Shown here: positions 63,164 through 64,000 of the stretch, one piece after another
Position numbering within the stretch: the stretch's first letter is position 1
Layout of the letters: each line of letters opens with the position of its first letter
Translations under genes and position numbers: made by a program
Assembly: GCF_029227915.1 (NCBI RefSeq)
Contig: NC_079881.1
Location: 32,031,501 to 32,095,500 of the forward strand
Origin: Hydractinia symbiolongicarpus
Lineage: Eukaryota; Cnidaria; Hydrozoa; Anthoathecata; Hydractiniidae
Reading direction: 5' to 3'
DNA: 64,000 bases
Notes under the pieces: model-generated
Told to the model about the DNA's origin: nothing
Databases searched by the model: none
The model's input: only the letters and a program-made list of their open reading frames with translations

Positions 63164-64000
63164 TACCCTTACAAAGTCAATGAAATATAGTTTTCGAAAC
63201 TGTAACTAGTTCTTCAGGTCGCGCTAACGGCTAGGATAAGTCTCATAGTATAAATGACTCATTTATCTACATTTGTAAATAAGAGTTAACACAGTGTCCC
63301 GTGTGACTGCAGAGTTCCAGCATTCATGCCAAAGGAAGAAGAATGTTAATTCTTGGAGTCCAATCGTCTCATTTACCACATTTATAAGGTCAAAGTTCAA
63401 AATCAGTTCAATTTGATCCCACGGTCAATCGTTTCACTGTTAAAAGGAATGCAACCTAGTAATAAAGGAAAAATATCGCTAAATACATGTTGGTACGAAT
63501 ATGTGACTCAACGGTTGTAACTCAAACCGACTGATACCGTTAGAAAGTCAATGATATGTTGTTTTTGAAACTGTCTCTATTTCTTCAGGGCGCGCTGACG
63601 GATAGGAGTAGTCTCTCAGTAAGAATGACTAATTGAGCTACATTTGTAAATAAAGGGCTAACCAGCGTCCTGTCTAACTGCAGAGTTCCAGCATTCATGC
63701 CAAAGTAACAAGAATGTTAATTCTTGGAGTTCAATTGTCTCATTTACCACATTTATAAGGTCAAAGTCCAAAATCAGTTCAATTAGGTCCCACGGTCAAT
63801 CGTTTCACTGTTAAAAGCAATGCAACCTAGTAATATGGGAAAAATATCGCTAAATACACGGTGTTACGAATTGGTGACGCGACCGTTGTAACTCAAACGG
63901 ACTGATACCGTTAGAAAATCAATGAAATATAGTTTTCGAAACTCTTTCTAGTTCCTCAGGTCGCGCTAACGGCTAGGATAAGTCTCACAGTATGAATGAG
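63164..64000 (+). repeat. HOR 1856 bp, copy 2, cut by window end
   Basis: It matches 61308-62144 with about ten differences over 837 bp, roughly 1%. It runs off the window edge inside monomer 63906. Confidence 0.9.

Larger units (their letters stand above)
1..64000 (+). repeat. Satellite DNA array, ~372-bp monomer, ~172 head-to-tail units
   Basis: The whole window is a tandem array whose monomers can be phased on the recurring start TACCGTTAGAAAGTCAATGA. Most units are exactly 372 bp. Common variants are 368-371 bp, and rare ones are 217, 334, 349, 362, 364, 471, 473 and 586 bp. All units share one orientation, and I found no inverted block and no inserted element. Length variation of 1-3 bp often comes from a GC-alternating tract at monomer position 52-62. 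Every frame is closed by stops in each monomer, so the array is non-coding. Long homogeneous arrays of this kind are known from eukaryotic centromeres and pericentromeres; the chromosomal location here is inference. Strand is arbitrary. The family is not one I recognise. The array runs past both window edges. Confidence 0.98.
46833..64000 (+). repeat. Block D of the satellite: 47 monomers of the TTTTCGAAACT type
   Basis: Monomer starts: 46833, 47167, 47531, 47902, 48273, 48643, 49015, 49486, 49856, 50227, 50598, 50968, 51340, 51710, 52081, 52452, 52824, 53194, 53565, 53937, 54309, 54681, 55053, 55425, 55797, 56270, 56641, 57013, 57383, 57754, 57971, 58341, 58713, 59083, 59455, 59826, 60196, 60568, 60938, 61308, 61679, 62050, 62422, 62792, 63164, 63535, 63906 (cut). 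Typical marks are GTTTTCGAAACTG, GGCTAGGATAAGTCTC or GGATAAGAAACAGAG, GGAATGCAACCTAGTAGTAA and the box GTACGAATATGTGACTCAACC. A separate recurring type has CACGGTGTTACGAATTGG and GACGCGACCG. Many units are 370 or 371 bp. Four monomers with unusual indels (334, 364, 217 and 471/473 bp) lie here. No gene is seen. Confidence 0.9.

Noticed and set aside
1-64000. CRISPR array
   Set aside because: The repeated unit is ~372 bp, similar along its whole length, and has no short repeat with unique spacers.
1-64000. CENP-B box (TTCGNNNNANNCGGGN)
   Set aside because: The TTCG occurrences I checked (TTTTCGAAACTGTC and AATTCGGTCCCACG) do not fit the required A and CGGG positions.
1-64000. Pol III B box / tRNA-derived origin
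   Set aside because: GAGTTCAATTG and GAGTTCCAGCA resemble GGTTCRANNCC only weakly. There is no A box at suitable spacing and no poly-A or T-run terminator.
1-64000. Transposon insertion or retroelement fragment
   Set aside because: No stretch falls outside the monomer alignment. All odd-length units are explained by deletion or duplication of monomer sequence.
1-64000. rDNA spacer repeats
   Set aside because: No rRNA sequence is present and the period is continuous for 64 kb.

Overview
The window is one uninterrupted array of tandem satellite DNA. A monomer of about 372 bp is repeated head-to-tail, always in the same orientation, from the first base to the last. I count about 172 units, the last one cut by the window edge. 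I see no gene, tRNA, rRNA, transposon, CRISPR array or unique sequence. An array this long, with higher-order structure and about 36% GC by eye, points to a eukaryotic chromosome, most likely centromeric or other constitutive heterochromatin. I do not recognise the satellite family and cannot name the organism. The 372-bp unit is close to two nucleosome repeats (2 x 186 bp), a common satellite length.

Monomers fall into regional subfamilies. Block A (1-18528) and block B (18529-27820) mostly end in a box reading GGTACCAATTGGTGACGCAAC, or GATGACGCAAC in much of B, and carry ATGACTCAT near monomer position 91. Block C (27821-46832) is a mosaic of several subfamilies. Block D (46833-64000) is marked by TTTTCGAAACT, GGATAAGTCTC and GTGACTCAACC.

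No single higher-order repeat (HOR) dominates. The array is a patchwork of local duplications with periods of 4059, 4458, 1488, 1116, 5576, 3344, 2074, 1860, 2325, 1113, 744 and 1856 bp. Copies at the left end are nearly identical (7 differences noticed by eye over 3.8 kb), so block A was amplified most recently. Copies in block D differ by roughly 1%. Several breakpoints and rare deletion or duplication junctions are shared between distant monomers and act as tracers of unequal exchange.

Nothing here encodes protein. Although 372 is a multiple of 3, every monomer has stops in all frames and the longest open frame is 73 codons. The features that could matter functionally are short conserved motifs in the monomer: two bZIP-like sites, an HNF4-like DR1 element, an AATAAA hexamer, a small hairpin, and a CCGTT/AACGG/CCGTT triad at the monomer junction. 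These are sequence matches only. Binding and function are inference.
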